Below, one piece after another: positions 21,146-33,601 of a stretch of DNA of 64,000 nucleotides; within the stretch, counting starts at the first letter, position 1, and each line of letters opens with the position of its first letter. The notes below the pieces were generated by a model. That model ran no database searches. It worked only from the letters and a program-made list of their open reading frames with translations, and was not told the DNA's origin. The DNA comes from Favolaschia claudopus. Taxonomy: Eukaryota; Basidiomycota; Agaricomycetes; Agaricales; Mycenaceae. The stretch is taken from contig JAWWNJ010000163.1 in the NCBI GenBank assembly GCA_037176885.1, positions 372,001-436,000 on the forward strand. Direction: 5' to 3'. The position numbers and the translations under genes are program-made.

Positions 21146-22673
21146 CCATTCAAGGCGCTAACAAATCCATGGTAACACCCTTTCTTGTACTGTAGATTGA
21201 CGCTGGACCCACAACGCACAACTTCCCAGGCATTGCTGATGGCCAGACAAGAGAGAAAACAACAGTGCTCAAACAGCTTGCACAGCGATGACTTGAACTT
21301 CTATGCCACAAGAGAGTTGCTGATTCGGAGAAGTTTCTACAGTGATCAAGTCATAGCTATAGCTTGAGTAACAGCTGATGGGGATCCTGCGGGATGCGTC
21401 GTAGAGACTCCTACTCATTGGGTATCTCCGCAGAATTTCCCCACCCCACACTGCGCCGGAAGGACGGGCTCGCGCCCGCTTTCACCCGACCTGCTGTTTT
21501 TCGCGCAGAAATCATGACCGAGATTTGAGGTGAGGCAATTCGATAGGGTTTATCTCAAGGCAAATCAAAGCGCTAGTCATTCGCTGTCTGATTTGTATGA
21601 ACTGCGATTAATTTGTCGAGAAATTGACTGTGGTTGAAAACGAGGAGTATGACGGTTATTATCGTCGTTTATTCCAACTTCGTCGCGCAACTTTCAGGGT
21701 TGAGGTCAGAGATGCTAAGGGCGATGAATCTTGTCTGAATTTGGAAGGCGAGTAGATAGGTATACAGGTATGTGACTCACGGCCCATGAAATCTGATGAG
21801 TAGGCGCCCATGGGTGACCTATGGGTTGCCCATGGGCAACCTAAATGAACGGACAGTCTACGTGGACGACGCTGCCCTCCGAGCGGAGCCTCACTCCCAA
21901 CGAGATAGCCGTCGGTCCTTGTCCCATCGCCGCTGGCGTTGTTGGTCACGAAGATGTAGCAATTTTGTGGATTGAACGGTTTACTAATGCAAGGCACCTT
22001 CGGAGCGACGTTTTCATCGGCGTCGGCTTCGAAATATCTGTCATAGAGGACGGAGGGGCCGCCCGCCCCCACTCGAGTACTCCTGCTCCGCCTCTGCCTC
22101 GCCTGCGCAATAGGTCGGCGACAAACTTGAATCGAGCGTGTCTCACGGAGATCGTAGGCACCTATGGGTACCAGCGGCTATTTAGTATTGACAGCGTCGG
22201 TTCCGCTGGCAACTAAGATGAATGGACTCCACTGCCAGAAAGTTGGTAGCTCACACCTCGAGGTTATTGGACTGATGTCAAAATCACCGAGAAACTTGAC
22301 AATTGAAACGTTGAAAGTTGGTTTTGCTTCGAATTCTGCTATAAAAGCCTTCGTTCTCATCCCAAAATGCCGTGATTCCATGCACTTGAGCCTGCGAGTA
22401 CAGATAAACGACGGATTTAACTGTCATAGAGGAGGCTGTCCCAGACCCAGAAGTTGAAATTATCCCAGAGATTTAGGGTGAGAATTCATCTGCGTGTATC
22501 TCGAGACGAGTTGAAGGCTAGTGATCACTAGCACTTGCTGTCGACTTGTATGCGTTGTTGAGAACATTGACCTTGTCGTGGTGAAAGAAGAGCAGAGAAC
22601 ATCATTCACCAAACAAAACCCAAAGAAAGTTTACAGAAGTCGACCACCACCCCGGGGCCAATCTGGCTTGGCC
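21146..22673. other. Intergenic region
   Basis: About 1.5 kb. Weak open frames (21659-22072 minus, 22164-22457 plus) lack family features. An 18-bp perfect palindrome, GGTTGCCCATGGGCAACC, lies at 21824-21841. No gene assigned. Confidence 0.45.
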
Positions 22674-24125
22674 ATGGGCCTGGCCGTCTCGCGCAGTAGG
22701 GAGAACCATGAAACGGCTGCCGCTGTGAACGAACCTGGGGAATCGGCCCGCGAAGAGGACGGGGCAGAGCCGATAGAGGCCCCACCAATCGATTCGGATT
22801 ACGGCTACCTGGACCCTTCTCTACAGCCACGACCAACAGCGACAATGAAAAGCGGTATAGATGGCGCAGTCTCGTCGACGCAGGTGGAATGGACCCCAGT
22901 CGTCCCCACAAACGCCGAGGTTTTGGCCGATCTTCGTGCCAGGCTGGTTGAGCTCAATCTGGGAATTTCCCATCTCAAAGGCCCCCTTCGCCGCCCTAAT
23001 CCCCTCTTTGAAGAGCGCTATTCCATTCGCCGCACATTGGACTCGTTCGCGAACCACCCGGTTTTTCGTATTCCCCCGGAAATTCTCCAGGAAATATTTT
23101 TTTGTTGTCTCCCCGACGATACCGACGGCCCATTCGTCCCTAGCCCCAAAACCGCGCCTTTACTGCTGCTCAATGTCTGTCGTGCATGGCGCGAGATTGC
23201 CCTAGCTGCGCCGCATTTGTGGCGCACTATTCGTCTTAATCTTCCGTCGAAGAACTACGAAAACACTCTCACACTCTTCAATCTATGGTTGGAGCGAGCT
23301 CGCTCCGTGCCGTACTCTGTGGCGGTCGTTTACACCGATTACGAAGACAAACCATCGCCGGATGCTATCATAGAGGTGCTCACGCAAACGAGCGAGCAGT
23401 GGCAGGATGTGCGCCTCGAACTGCCGTTCAAGGATCTCCAGCGCCTCAACGCACTCGAGGGGAAGGTGCCGCTTCTCAGGAAACTGCTTATCGGCCCTAC
23501 GGACGCGTACTTCACGGGGTTGCAGGGAATGCGTATCCCTCCTATCACTGCGTTTAGTGTAGCTCCATTGCTCCGGGAAGTGCGTCTCGTCACAGGGTTT
23601 CCGTTCACTCTGGAGCTTCCATGGGCCCAGTTGACAAAATTGCAGGTGAGCAGCCTTTTCAGACCCTCTTCTTTTCTCTCACTCACGCGATAATAGGCTA
23701 CATCTCTGAGCGTCTGTGAATGCCTCGACATACTCGAGGCCTCGCCATCTCTCGTCGAATGCACTCTGTCTCTGCGCAAGTCCTTTGACCTCATGGACGC
23801 GAGCCCAATTCCGCCGCTCGAACACCTCGAGGTGTTCACCCTTCGTACCTCGGGGTTCCACGTGGACCTCCTGCACTGTCTGACGCTCCCCGTTCTCAGG
23901 GACCTTCAGTTCTATGTCGCGCCTTCGGCAGTGTCAAACGAGCCAAATATTGCCAAGGTGACCGCGTTCCTGGAAAGGTCAGGGGCTGAAAATGGGCTCT
24001 TGAAAGAGATTCGGATTTCGGGGGCCTACGACTTGGTTACTTGTCCGATAATGAAGAGTTTAGTTGCGAGTGGGGTGCGGCTGGGGGCGCCTTTAGATCG
24101 GCGGCGGCTAATGGACACGTACTGA
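22674..24125 (+). CDS. F-box protein 1
   Basis: An F-box (VFRIPPEILQEIFFCCLPD... LLNVCRAWREIALAAPHLWRTI, about residues 126-184) with the Agaricomycete F-box-like layout, in which a leucine-rich but irregular C-terminal region follows. Exons are 22674-23645 and 23697-24125 (intron 51 nt). The F-box recruits SKP1-cullin complexes, so the protein probably selects a substrate for ubiquitination; the substrate is unknown. The N-terminal 70 residues (MGLAVSRSRENHETAA...) are acidic and may be disordered. ATG 22674 is chosen as the first in-frame ATG; a later one at about 22845 (MKSGIDG) is possible. Unlike F-box proteins 3-5 here, it lacks the SLAADR-type N terminus. Confidence 0.85.
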
Positions 24126-25598
24126 ACATGGACTCTCATAGATTTGCTGTTTTGCTTGCTAACTCATGCTGTGGAAATGCTATCAAGCCCGGAGTTTTGC
24201 GTCTTACCTATTGTCTTCTAATTCTTTACTTAGTCTCTGTTTCGCCGGCGCTCAGATTCCGGTGTTCTGTGGCGTTAGTCTTCTCCCATCGCATATTTAG
24301 ATTCACAATAACTTCTGAATTCAAGTGTTGTCTGCCGTGTTCTTATCATCGTCGCTCTATACTCCAAGTCAGCCGCAGTCAGCTTGGACTATAAGAAGCA
24401 TACGTTTGGCCACAGGGAAGTCTCAGTCCACACCTGTTGACACCAGTTTCTGCAATCTCCTTCTGCCTTTAATCTTGGGACTTCTCAACCGTGCTTCTTT
24501 GCATCGACGTAAGCCACACTAATGGTGCGCGAACTCAGAAAAAAGACTGCGCATCTCATGTTTTGACGTCGTGTAAACAGAGGATAGGTACATAGAGATT
24601 CGAGAGGTAAGTAGGTAGGTAGAAATACACAGCATGGTCCCGCTTAGGAACGCCGGGTTGACGGTGTACGACAGGCAATTATACACATACACCTTCATCC
24701 CTCACCGGCTAGCCTCACCTCTCATAGCTATCCAAGAATCGCAACTGTGCCACGGACTGTCACGGACGACACGGTTGCAATTCAACTGTTGCATCCGATA
24801 CGAAGCACAATAGAACTAGTTCAGCTGAGTTTGGCTCATCGGCGACGCTGTCCTAGAGTTTGTCTGGGGAGATTCTCTTGTGTTGGCCTTACAGTAGCGT
24901 TTTCACTCGATAGTTAGTTTACGAGAGTATCCGTGCGTGTGTGTATGACAGGAATATGACGACACTGTAGCCGGAGAGCGTCCCAAGTTTAAGCCATTTG
25001 AGCCTCTTGCCTCTCACCTTCATGAGCCTACGCAGTCTTGAACGTCCAAGAAGTCGACGGGGGCCCATGCAGCGGCGGAATTCGAAATTTGTGACCAGTG
25101 GTGCCGGTACGACAAGCATATGCATCCACCCAGTCCTCCCTGAGAATTTATAGCGCCTCATATTTTCTTGTGCAGTAAATCGCCCCGTTTGAAGACTTTC
25201 GAAGAAGGCATTTTAGTCACTAGAGCCAAGACCACCAGAAAACGCCACAGCAAAAAGCAGTCCAAGTGTAAATTTCCAAATGGGCCAAGTGGAAGCAAAT
25301 TTGAAATTCAGTTTCGTTCTCTGTCACCAACATCCAAGACAAGAAATGGACGCGCGGGCTCGCTGACCACGACGGTGAAGGGGGTTGGGGGGAAGCGAGT
25401 TGATAGGTTTTGGCGAGCCTATTGACGCGATAACATTTACGTCACCAATCGCGCTTGACTTCATCCCTTCTCTTTCGGGCCTTCCTCCGCAGTCGTCCTC
25501 GTTCGACCGACCTGTGCGATCCTAGCGTCTACTGAGGTCTACTGGCGGCGATTTTCGGAACTCTATCGTTGTTCACGCGTCAATTCTGCTAGAGGACT
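24126..25598. other. Intergenic region with a dispersed repeat copy
   Basis: About 1.5 kb without a supported gene. It contains the repeat copy at 24605-24656 described separately. Confidence 0.5.
24605..24656 (-). repeat. Dispersed repeat copy 1 (GGCGTTCCTAAGCGGGACC with CTAC tract)
   Basis: Read on the minus strand, this stretch has CCGGCGTTCCTAAGCGGGACC, then TGCNGTGTA, then CTACCTACCTAC. The same order appears on the plus strand at 47582-47637 with a few mismatches. Probably the end of a mobile or repeated element. Confidence 0.6.
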
Positions 25599-27631
25599 AT
25601 GTCGGACTTCACTCTCGTCGATCCGCGAGGTTGGGAGTATGATCTGCATTCGGTCAGTCTTTTTTTCGTTTATTTCTGCTGGACTGAAGCGCGACTAGGT
25701 CTACTCAGCGTACATTGGCTACTTTCAAGTGAACAACATTAATTGGTGAGTTGCGACTCTGGGTTTCAACCAAAATACAGAATACACTGTGTACTCCACC
25801 CCGGATGTTTCTTTCGATGCGTCTTCATTTGCACAAAACTCATACAGATTTGTTGTATCCAGGTACGATCGCTCTTGGGGCCACTTGTTCTCTTCGTTCG
25901 AGGACTTCCTTACTTTCTCCTGGCCTTGTATCACTTGCACCGACGTCTGGACTGGCCGTGCGCATATCGTTACACGTCTCAATTCCATTGGTGCTTTCTT
26001 GAAGATGATCAAAACTCGGTGCGGGCCGTTCTTCGCTCGGCTCTTGCTTGCCGTGGACTCATGGCCCTAGATTCGGCGAAACATTGCCGCAAGCCCCAAA
26101 CATTCTACAAGTCCAACCGTTCGAGACTTCGCAGCGGCCGTTAAGGACGATATCGGACCATGCGAGCTACAAGAGACTACACTCGACTCTCGCGGCTGCG
26201 GTATTATCTGCCCTGAAACAACGCGTACGGACCGGAGAACCCAAAGCAGTACGGGAGTTGTGGGCTGCCCGTGATCGAACGTTCCTGGCGATTGATTTCG
26301 AGTGGAGCGAAAGGAACGAGAAGAGCTGTCTGGAATGGGGGTATGCTGCAGTCAGGTGTGGGCATCTGGAGGCGTGAGTTTCTCGCTGTGGAGTCGAACC
26401 CCCGCGCATATCAATACTTACCTTAGGCTCGGGCATTGGCCTCCCCAACCGGACTCAAACTACCGGAAAGGGCATTACATCGTGCAGGAGTATGTTGATA
26501 AAGTTATCAACAAACATTGTCCCAGTGAGTGTTTCGATATCTGAGGCTTTCTACTGATGGCTCAATTTCTACTATCATGTATCGCCAGCACACCCGTGGC
26601 AGGTGAGTTGAATTTATCTGGTTATCGAAACGATCTAAAAATTCTTGACAGTATTCTGTCAGTGATCACATTCGCGCTCTCTTCATAATTCTGATACCTT
26701 ATCACTCTTAGTTCGGAGACAGTCAAGTTTGCGCGAAGGTCAAATTACCCCAAATCATTCAAGCAATCATTAGGTACCTCGAGTTTCTATTCTCACTTCG
26801 ACGAAGAGTGAACCCTTCCGGTCTCCAGCAGTCTCGCCAGCCCCGACTCAGAAACGACCCCAAATACTTTGGTTCTTGTCGCGCACGGTATAAGCGGGGA
26901 CCTCAATAGAATGGAAGAAATGAAGATCAGTGCGTGTCTTTCGCTGCATCTGCCTTGAAACTCTTTGATAATGTTGTATTTCAGAGCTACCGCACAATAT
27001 GCTCGTTCTCGATACTGCCTCCTTCGAACGTGCTCTCTTCAGCGGGGGATTCCGCGGAACGATGATAGACCCTCATACCTCGACGCCTGGTAATCCTAAA
27101 CCGCGCACTCCCGGCTCGACCCTTAGCCTGGAGAATCTTCTACGCTCGCTACCATCCCCGTCCGATCCGCAGTCGCACAACCCCGCACTCCAGACACAAG
27201 TGCTCGTGCAAGGCCAATTCCCGCAACCAGGCGCGATGGTTCCCGGAGTCGTGATGCACAACTCGGGCAACGATGCATTTATGTGTCTTTATGCGCTGCA
27301 GCTCTTGCTCGAACCTAACGGCACGGGGGCGCCAGTCGCGCAGAGGAAGGTGCGGCCGATATCATTTGTGCCGGGGATGAGCGGGGGAAAACTGTCGCCT
27401 TCGGCGTTGGCGGGCGATTTTGCGCAGTTGTATTCGTATACACGTCCGGGCTCGACGTCGCCGGGGCCGACGAGGAGCGGTATGCTATCGGTGCCGCCGC
27501 AGTCGCCTAATAAGCACACGCATGCGAATGGGAATGGGAACGGGCATGGGCATGGGACGGTGGGGAAGAGCTCGAGGAGACTGAGCGCGATGCCGACGGG
27601 AGATGGGTGGTCGAGTGTACGTCGTGGATGA
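25599..27631 (+). CDS. Gfd2/YDR514C-like RNase H-fold protein
   Basis: Resembles the Gfd2/YDR514C family (yeast Gfd2 is linked to the mRNA-export helicase Dbp5). The C-terminal half has an exonuclease-like RNase H fold with candidate acidic residues: FLAIDFEW, VLVAHGISGDLNRM, NMLVLDTASFERALF, SLENLL and HNSGNDAFMCLYALQLLLEP. An N-terminal domain of about 110 aa (YDLHSVYSAYIGYFQVNN..., FEDFLTFSWP) precedes it. The last 100 residues are low complexity (Gly/Asn/His/Ser). Exons are 25599-25652, 25699-25745, 25863-26018, 26071-26373, 26427-26524, 26589-26602, 26652-26657 (optional 6 nt), 26712-26773, 26832-26929 and 26985-27631. Two are microexons of 14 and 6 nt; skipping the 6-nt exon also keeps the frame. 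Nuclease activity is not certain. Confidence 0.82.
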
Positions 27632-28167
27632 TCTTCTTCTGACTTGTATTTTGCATCGGACGGACTTGATAGCTTGGAAACTTTTTTTGGGTATCGTATT
27701 CTCGCGTGTTATCATCAATGATTAGCTGCTATAATCTTGCTTTCTGCATATCTCCTCCTTCCATGGACAACACCTCTTAATGTACATAGTTATATTATAA
27801 TCCATGCTTTCTGGAATGCTTAGAAGCAGCAGACGAGATTCTAGACTGGCTTTTTATACAACATAGTACGAATTCAAAGATGCAGGTTCAATGCTTCCTG
27901 CTATTGGTTTCACAAAAATCAACTCGAGCACAGCGCAGTCGGATATATCGAATCGAAGACGAGAGAATTGATTCGCACAACACAAGACAAAAGCAGCAGA
28001 GAAAAGTGGATTGCATAGGGGGGCATACGGCATAGGGTAGAGAAAATAATTTAGGCATAGGTGGAGAAAATAGTTTAGGCATAGAGAGGGTATCAAAACG
28101 GATAAAACTCCTCTGCAACAATTGACAGACGGGTATCGGAGTCGGGTCGAATATACCTCATGAGATC
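27632..28167. other. Intergenic region between convergent genes
   Basis: About 540 nt between the stops of convergent genes. Contains AT-rich stretches and a small tandem duplication near 28040-28085 (TTTAGGCATAG repeated). No gene. Confidence 0.5.
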
Positions 28168-29596
28168 TTAGGACGGCGGTGTGAGAAAGGGACAGCAGGA
28201 AAAAATGAGCCGACACACCATAACTGCACGACGGCTGGAAGATCGCTTGCTCTTAGGCGGCTCAGCTGAAGACACTTGCAAATACCCATTATTTTCCTTT
28301 TCCTTCTGTTTCGTACTTCCCTGCCCACGGCTGGTCGTTCCCCTAGTGCAACAGACTGTCTGGCCATGTTTCCTGCCCATGAAGCTATTACTCCGCTGGC
28401 GGGATGTGCGCATGGGAGCGGGGGCTTGGACGAGGTCGGTGTCGACGATGACGATGGTTGGAACGTCGATAGAAGGCGCGGGTGGAGGGACGGGCCGGCC
28501 GATGTCGAACGCGAAGGGGTCCTCATCCTCGTCGTTGACCATGTCTTCGGAGATCGGGGTAAAATCGGAAGACGAAGAACTGGCGAGAGCAACGGCGATG
28601 GATTCGGCAATCGAGAAAGCCTCAACGTCGGTAGTGATGGGGGCGGCGTACTTGTCGTTGTCGTACCGAATGGTGAAGAGCTCTCGAAGAGTAGAAGACC
28701 TCGAAACGAAGGCCGCGCGACGAGGAGTACCGAAGCGAGCAGATGTTTCGCCAGCAGAAGCCAGGCGGGGGCAGGACTAGTATACAAATTAAAACTGAAC
28801 CAGAGTGAGATGAAACGTAAAACGTACGAGGAACTTATTCTCGATAACCTTGTCCTTGCCTTCTTCGTCGGCCTGAAAGCAATTAAAGGTAAGCAAGTGA
28901 ATTGCAGATAGAGACAGAGATATTAGCGTACGTCGGGCTTGGTCATGTTAACTTCAACGAGGTGCGCTGGTGAGGTGACCTCTTTTGCTTCTTCCTGGAG
29001 AAATGAATGAGGCATTGAAGCAAATGAAACATGGTAAAGCATACTTGTATCACCTCGAGAGGCATGCATTGACGGAGACGCGACGGTCCAGGAGATCTAC
29101 GAGTACTCGAGGAGCCACACCGGCTTGCGGTGGTAACTTCGACGGTGAGACGCGCGATCGGCGAAAGCGGGTGAGGGGCCTAGATGAAGAAGATCAGAGA
29201 AGGAACAGAAGAATGCCCATGAAAACGCACAGCAGTCTTGTTGTCGATAATAACAGGTGTGGGGGAATCGGTCTGTAGTAAAATAATAAGACATCAGGCA
29301 ACATTCGCAGTTGAAACCCACCTTTTCCGGCCCAGAGATAATTACGATGGAATCAGAGAGGGACTGAAGAGGCCAAGGTCAGCATGATGCATCATGGGTC
29401 TTTTGCAGCATACCTCTTCGTCCTCGATAGGCGCGCGGCGCACCAAGCGCATGACAGATGGAACTACAAAGGAGTAGACCAACGCCACCGCAAAACACAA
29501 CACCACCAGCCCAACAATAACGAAAGTAAGAACCGCGACGGCGGAGGGGGAGAAAGCACGGGTGGAAGGAGAGGAGACGAGTGTGTAGGGGGCCAT
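28168..29596 (-). CDS. Single-pass membrane protein with a disordered tail
   Basis: Orphan. Exons are 29414-29596, 29322-29363, 29231-29272, 29054-29179, 28932-28994, 28828-28872 and 28168-28776, all with short GT-AG introns (49-59 nt). One TM helix lies near the N terminus (AVAVLTFVIVGLVVLCFAVALVYSFVV), followed by a basic stop (MRLVRRAP), which suggests a cytosolic C terminus. Several very short exons of 42-63 nt encode acidic/polar linker, then a Ser-rich region with the conserved-looking block STLRELFTIRYDNDKYAAPIT. The tail ends with KSKRSSSRRAVM. There is no recognisable catalytic domain. The chain of small in-phase exons each preserving frame supports the model. Confidence 0.7.
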
Positions 29597-31480
29597 TGTG
29601 GTGAAGGAGGCGAGAATAGAGCCTTACCCCCTACCTATCTATGCCTTTGAATTTATGCCTTTTGCACTTGACAGCAGAACCGCTAAGTCAGACATAGACA
29701 GTTTACTTCCGCGGTGCAGTATGCGGATGTAATCGTAGTGAGACTGAGACTAGTTAGAGAGCCAGAGTACAGCCAATACAGTCGCCATAGTTGTTGCCTG
29801 GAGCGCCACCAGAAACATATACAGTAGTAGCGAAAGTCAGTATTGAGATCCAGCGAAGTTCGAGAGCCCAGAGAGACACGACGCAGGGCCAGGGAGGTGG
29901 AGGACGATGGAGTTCGAGTTGAAGAGTGATCGGACCGATACACCCGGGAACACCACTCTTTTGGAAATTTTCTGTTTTGGGACGATCATCTCGATCGTCA
30001 CACCGTAACAGCTCATAACGCGACGTGTCTGTTGTCCTGAACAAATCAACGAAGTTCCAAAAAAAAACTGCGGTTCTGTACTGGTGATCCCTATACTTAC
30101 ATTCCAAGTATTCACACCATGATTTTGCGCCCCAACGAGCCGGCGACCATGCCCCAACCCTGTGCCTATTGGTCCAGCAAATCGGAATCCAACAACGCTT
30201 TTTTGGAGTATATCCTTCTCTATCACCCAAATCTGCTTGCATGGTACTGCTTGGAACTCCGAGTCTGGTCTATCAGCCCTGCAACGAGATCTCAAGTTAA
30301 CACATTAACACCAGCCGCGTCGTTCAAGTTGCAGCGGCCCCTCAGCTCCTTGCTGTCCATCTGAATCTCATACCACCCTCCGGGCAAATATCTCCACTTC
30401 TACGCCCTTTCCCGGCTGTGGCGGTTCCGTACACGTTGCTCCCAACTTTCCCAATATGCGCGTTACAGGGGCACGACAAAGCGCTTTGTCTTGATTTCAA
30501 AGCCCGCCTTAAAACTTCCGTCGTGGCCACAGAAACAACTTCACCCGCGTCACGGCTTCTGTCTCCGTCGCTCGTATAGCAATCATTCAGTAATCATTCT
30601 CTCCATCGCTGACCGCTTCCGCCTCCAAGCACGCCCTTCTTCTCGACTGGTGCCGAGCCTACTCGACTGTGAGTATTCTATGTCGTCGCTCACGCTGGCG
30701 TTGGTGGGGTTTCCCTTATGTGGATCCTTATGTGATGTGATTTCATCTACGGCTGTCTGCATAGTACGTTTTGCAGCCGCAAATCAGATTATTCTCAACA
30801 TAGCTGTGCATCATTCATTCGTGAAGGTCACTGAACTTCCATTTCTTATTAATCGTGCAATTAAAATGTTCAAATTCATCTCGATCATCTGGTTTTGCTT
30901 CTACCACTGCAACGCTGTTGCAGTCTGAGAATTTTCATGTGGCGCAGCGACGCAAATTGTTATCGGGAGCACTATGGCTTCTGTCACTATACATACATCT
31001 GATGAAGGTGTTCAGCTGTGCGTCTACGTGCCGGTCAAGAGATACCAGTGGAAAACCTCAATAAGGTGTGTGTATGGCACATATAGTATATAAAAATATT
31101 TGTTTGCATCTCTGGACGGAAAACAGTGTTTTCGTTGACGTCTGTTACCCAGCTGACAACTTATTTTGCATCACTTACATGTTGTAGCCCGGGAAGATGA
31201 CAACTGGGCCGCGAAATGTTCGTGGAATACCTCGACGTAACACTGCGGGAAGGTATCTTGCCATTCTCTCCGTCAAGATTCAACTCTGATCTGCAGGACT
31301 CGTCTCAATTCGAGAAGGATGAGGTTGTGTTGAGCTTGGACATAATTTTTCGTTGCCATGGAACAATCGCGGGAATTGGAGGGAAGCGCGTGAGGTGGGA
31401 TGCGCTCTCAGCACTGTCCAGTCTGGTTCGTGATTCATCAGCCAATAGCTTAAAATACGACTGAACTCAATTCTAGGAGG
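29597..31480. other. Long intergenic region
   Basis: About 1.9 kb. A minus-strand frame at 29837-30295 (152 aa) has no features I recognise and no flanking exons. No repeat or RNA gene seen. Confidence 0.45.
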
Positions 31481-31488
31481 TATAAAAG
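31481..31488 (+). promoter_or_regulatory. TATA box of the secreted-protein gene
   Basis: TATAAAAG, 107 nt upstream of ATG 31595, in good position for a gene with a CT-rich leader. Confidence 0.55.
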
Positions 31489-31594
31489 AGGATGCCTCAA
31501 TTCGGATCGATACTACCGCGCCCATTTTTCACTCGGGACCCTTCCCTTCTGCTCTCTGACTCCTTCAACCGCCGCTCCTTCCCCTTCTTGCATC

Positions 31595-32946
31595 ATGCTA
31601 TCCAGACTCGCAACCATTCCCTTACTCCTCCTGTTGGCGGCTTTCTCCTTTGGCGCCCCCGCTGGAGTGGATCACGCACTCGTAGTACGTGTTCTGATCC
31701 ATCCCAGTATTTTGCTCACCTATATATGCAGGCGCATAAAAAGGTTTGAACTTCGCCCTCCTTCTTTGAGGCTATTGTACTCACTCTTGGAAATCCTTCC
31801 CTCGCGTCACAGTCCGCCATCGTACGTCTTCATCCTATCTCTTCTCCCGTCCAATCAGAAATGACCTGACTTCAACCTCAGGCCGAAAGAACGTATGGCT
31901 GGAGTTACTGGACAAAAGTAGCGTGAGCCTGCATGATCATGCATGACAGTGCGTGGTCATGCATGTGTGCCCATGGTCATGCATGAACTCGCATGATGGA
32001 TGCATGATGGCCGAATTTGCCTGATCTCGAGCATGCAATGACCATGGATGAGATGTTGAGATTTTGTTACCTTAATATTCTACTAGCTTGCCATTCATGT
32101 TTGCTTCATCCATGGTCATTCATGGTCAAACTTTTCCATCAATTTTGATGTACAGATTTGGCAGAAACGCAGCGCAGCGAACTATTTACTTCCGAGTGAA
32201 CACTGTTCGTTGAAGATTATAGAGCTTGATCTATAGTCTTATCTTGTTTGATCCCCTCTGTATCCCATAGGTAAATTGGCTCCGATTTATTGTGGACGGA
32301 GGTTACATAGGTCTAGGTGCCTACTACATTTGCATCGACTCTATGAGCATTGCTAAAGAGCATTTAGATTTTAGCCAGCTAGCGCTACTATACAGTCAAA
32401 ATTTACACAATTTGAGAGTGCCGAGAGCTCAGACCACTATTAGTTCTCTGCAATTGAACTACAACTCGATAGATCAGCGGACCCCCGGAAGCCGAAGCTC
32501 TCCCCGAGAAGCCGAATGGACTGGAATTCTCCGGCATCAGGAATCATGACCATTCCGTGGTCATGAATGGAAAGATTTGCTTGAAGAACTTCATTAAATT
32601 CATGCCCATTGGCCACTCATGCACGTTAATCGATGCCGGACAGGGCACCACGAATGACCATCGAGGTTCATGGATGATCATGCGTGGGCATGGATGTCAC
32701 GCGTGACCATCCCACTTTTGTCCAATAAAGCCCGTCATAAGAACGACCATCAACATCTACAATAATGACGGCAACGGCGGGAGCTTTGCCGGTGGCGGCG
32801 ACGTTGGGAATGGCACGTCCTTCCGTATTGAAACAGTCAGTGCTGGGAACCCCAACGGAAACAACAACAATAACAACAATAACAACAACAACAACAATAA
32901 TAATAATAACAACAATAACGGGAGCTGCATTTCACCGTCTTCCTAG
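31595..32946 (+). CDS. Small secreted Gly/Asn-rich protein, interrupted by an element
   Basis: Begins with a clear signal peptide (MLSRLATIPLLLLLAAFSFGAPA). Tiny exons follow: 31595-31684, 31732-31743 (12 nt, AHKK), 31813-31821 (9 nt, SAI) and from 31882 (AERTYGWSYWTK). At 31908 an 818-bp terminal-inverted-repeat element begins. If the element is removed as an intron (31918-32730, using a GT donor inside the left repeat and the AG of AATAAAG just past the right end), the frame continues exactly as PVIRTTINIYNNDGNGGSFAGGG and ends in an Asn tract of 20 residues and a stop at 32944-32946. Beyond the stop, a frame with MLKWTETQLAVL and a well-formed intron suggests that the original gene may have been longer, so partial decay is possible. 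Function unknown. Confidence 0.5.
31908..32725. mobile_element. Non-autonomous TIR element, about 818 bp
   Basis: The ends are CTGGACAAAAGT on the left and ACTTTTGTCCAA on the right, which are inverted copies of one another (11 of 12 bases). Both sides are flanked by TA, consistent with a TA target duplication. The interior has no coding capacity but is full of CATGCATG, CCATGGTCAT and CATGATCATG motifs, especially near both ends. It sits within the secreted-protein gene. Confidence 0.6.
32851..32920 (+). repeat. AAC/AAT trinucleotide repeat
   Basis: Twenty consecutive AAC or AAT codons, read as poly-asparagine in the secreted-protein frame. Confidence 0.8.
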
Positions 32947-33601
32947 GTCCAATGTTGAAATGGACCGAGACGCAGCTCGCGGTATTGGTAGGTATCAGCC
33001 CCATCTATCCTACCCCAAAATCACAACTCACTGATGCACGTCACAGTTATTTCACTCATTATTTATTTCGTGAAAGTGTTCAACGTGCCTCTTCACTCTC
33101 AGCATTCGCACAACTGTGCCTGCTAGCGTAGGAGATAGAAAATACTCTGCTTTGATACACGGCCCGTTGGTTATTATACTTGTTTCTTATACCGAGATAA
33201 CATGACCGCAAATCAAGACTTCGACCAGACAGCAAGCTCTGGATTCGTCCGAACAAAAAATCGGATACTGAGTACTGAGCATGAACTGAAAACATCGACG
33301 CTTATTCTTGTAATTAGTAGGCGCTCATCGTCTTCCTCATCACTTCCCCATCTGGCGCCGGCAACTATCCAGGACGAAAGCGCGAGGAGCTTGCGCGCGT
33401 TGGGATACTCCTGGGAACACAGTGTTCAGAGATTGGACCATGCTGTGTATAATATATCACTATCACTATCACTATCCATACCCTTCCATACCCTATCAAT
33501 AGTTCAGGGACCGCAGATCTTTCGAAGTGCGGTCGTTCAGTGGAAAATGATGGACGTCGTCTGAGTCCGACTCGTCGCTTGCTCTCTCTCTCCCCGCCAC
33601 C
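32947..33601. other. Intergenic region
   Basis: Starts with a possible decayed 3' end of the secreted-protein gene: frame MLKWTETQLAVL, then a GTAGGT...CACAG intron near 32990-33045. Also holds a short CTATCA repeat near 33455-33480. It provides the promoter of the next gene. Confidence 0.4.

Noticed and set aside
21824..21841. 18-bp perfect palindrome GGTTGCCCATGGGCAACC
   Set aside because: Isolated, not repeated elsewhere in the window, and not placed at a gene start; could be chance.
29837..30295. 152-codon minus-strand open frame in the long intergenic region
   Set aside because: No recognisable motif, no flanking exons with splice sites, and the overlapping frames are equally open.
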